From: Thermomicrobiales bacterium
Lineage (GTDB): Bacteria > Chloroflexota > Limnocylindria > Limnocylindrales > CSP1-4
Direction of reading: 5' to 3'
Assembly: GCA_004525275.1 (NCBI GenBank)
Contig: SPCO01000122.1
Span: 1-5,313, forward strand
Length of the DNA stretch: 5,313 nt
The notes under the pieces are model-generated. The model was not told the origin of the DNA, ran no database searches, and saw nothing but the letters and a program-made list of their open reading frames with translations. A program made the position numbers and the translations under genes. Below are positions 5,046 to 5,313 of the stretch, piece after piece; the stretch's first letter is position 1; each line of letters begins with the position of its first letter.

Positions 5046-5313
5046 TCAGACCTCGATCCCGGCCAGTTCCTGGAGGGTCCGCCAGCCGCCCAGGCGCTCG
5101 GCGTTCGTGGCCAGGATCTCCGGCGTCGGCGTGCCGTCCGGGGCGAAGTGGGGCGCGAACCGGCCCTCGGTTCGTGCGAAAGTGAGGAAGTCGATCGGGG
5201 TGCCATCCGGGGCACTCGCCCAGTCCGACTTGATGGCCGGGTTGCCCTGCAGCGATAGCCGCTCCGCGATCGTCGTGCCGCGCCGCGGATCGTAGGTCAA
5301 CAGCGGGAACGCC
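5046..5313 (-). CDS. C-terminal end of a probable pyruvate/2-oxoacid:ferredoxin oxidoreductase, 5' end outside window
   Basis: The last 88 residues of a gene entering from the right edge, beginning AFPLLTYDPRRGTTIAERL and ending RTLQELAGIEV before a TGA at 5048-5046. A TTG at 5300 could start an 84-residue frame, but the frame is open upstream to the edge and the text starts mid-domain. The order FPL-x-TYDP-x-RG, ERLSLQGNP, SDW, then DFLTFARTEGRFAPHF and a helical WRTLQEL tail resembles the C-terminus of pyruvate:ferredoxin (flavodoxin) oxidoreductases, where the TPP-binding region ends with a YDP..NP and EGRF pattern. That enzyme interconverts 2-oxoacid plus CoA with acyl-CoA, CO2 and reduced ferredoxin. 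The catalytic and Fe-S parts are off-window, so the assignment rests on the tail alone. The HypC-like gene starts 4 nt downstream, so they are probably co-transcribed. Confidence 0.58.
   Translation of the reverse strand, partial: AFPLLTYDPRRGTTIAERLSLQGNPAIKSDWASAPDGTPIDFLTFARTEGRFAPHFAPDGTPTPEILATNAERLGGWRTLQELAGIEV

Noticed and set aside
5042..5215. N-terminal extension of the HypC-like frame
   Set aside because: It overlaps the oxidoreductase end in another frame and reads as Arg/Ser/Pro-rich text. The MC start at 5041 is the family's normal N-terminus.

Overview
This is a visibly GC-rich bacterial window, densely packed with short gaps and many ATGA/GTGA-type overlaps. Nothing in it fixes the taxon. 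A high-GC Chloroflexota or Actinomycetota genome fits best, because a DUF6390-like protein, a divergent HypC-like chaperone and an ArsR-led TusA/DsrE cluster are all plausible there; this is inference. I saw no rRNA, tRNA, CRISPR array, insertion sequence or integrase.

The window holds three transcription blocks. Block 1 (1642 down to the left edge, minus strand) is a four-gene sulfur-trafficking operon. It reads: ArsR-family repressor, small DsrE-like protein, TusA sulfur carrier, and a larger DsrE/YrkE-like protein cut by the left edge only a few residues before its expected end. Just upstream of the arsR start is a strong dyad (1656-1679) that looks like the repressor's own operator. The regulator lacks the classical CxC metal motif but has two cysteines, so a persulfide or thiol signal is a reasonable hypothesis.

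Block 2 (1932-3100, plus strand) diverges from block 1 across about 290 bp. It has two translationally coupled genes: a hemerythrin-like HHE protein with a complete set of His/Glu ligands, and a 235-residue protein I do not recognise.

Block 3 (right edge down to 3107, minus strand) converges on block 2 with only 6 bp between stop codons. In transcription order it holds the C-terminal end of a probable pyruvate/2-oxoacid:ferredoxin oxidoreductase, a HypC-like hydrogenase-maturation protein, an EamA (DMT-type) membrane transporter, and a DUF6390-like protein. All four are separated by 4 nt or less, or overlap. The HypC-like protein keeps the N-terminal MC but has Ser where HypC normally has its conserved His. 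That makes this block the least conventional part of the window: either a divergent hydrogenase-assembly locus, or a HypC-fold protein reused elsewhere.

The common theme is redox, low-oxygen and sulfur metabolism: persulfide carriers, a diiron O2/NO-type protein, a ferredoxin-linked oxidoreductase and a hydrogenase-type chaperone.
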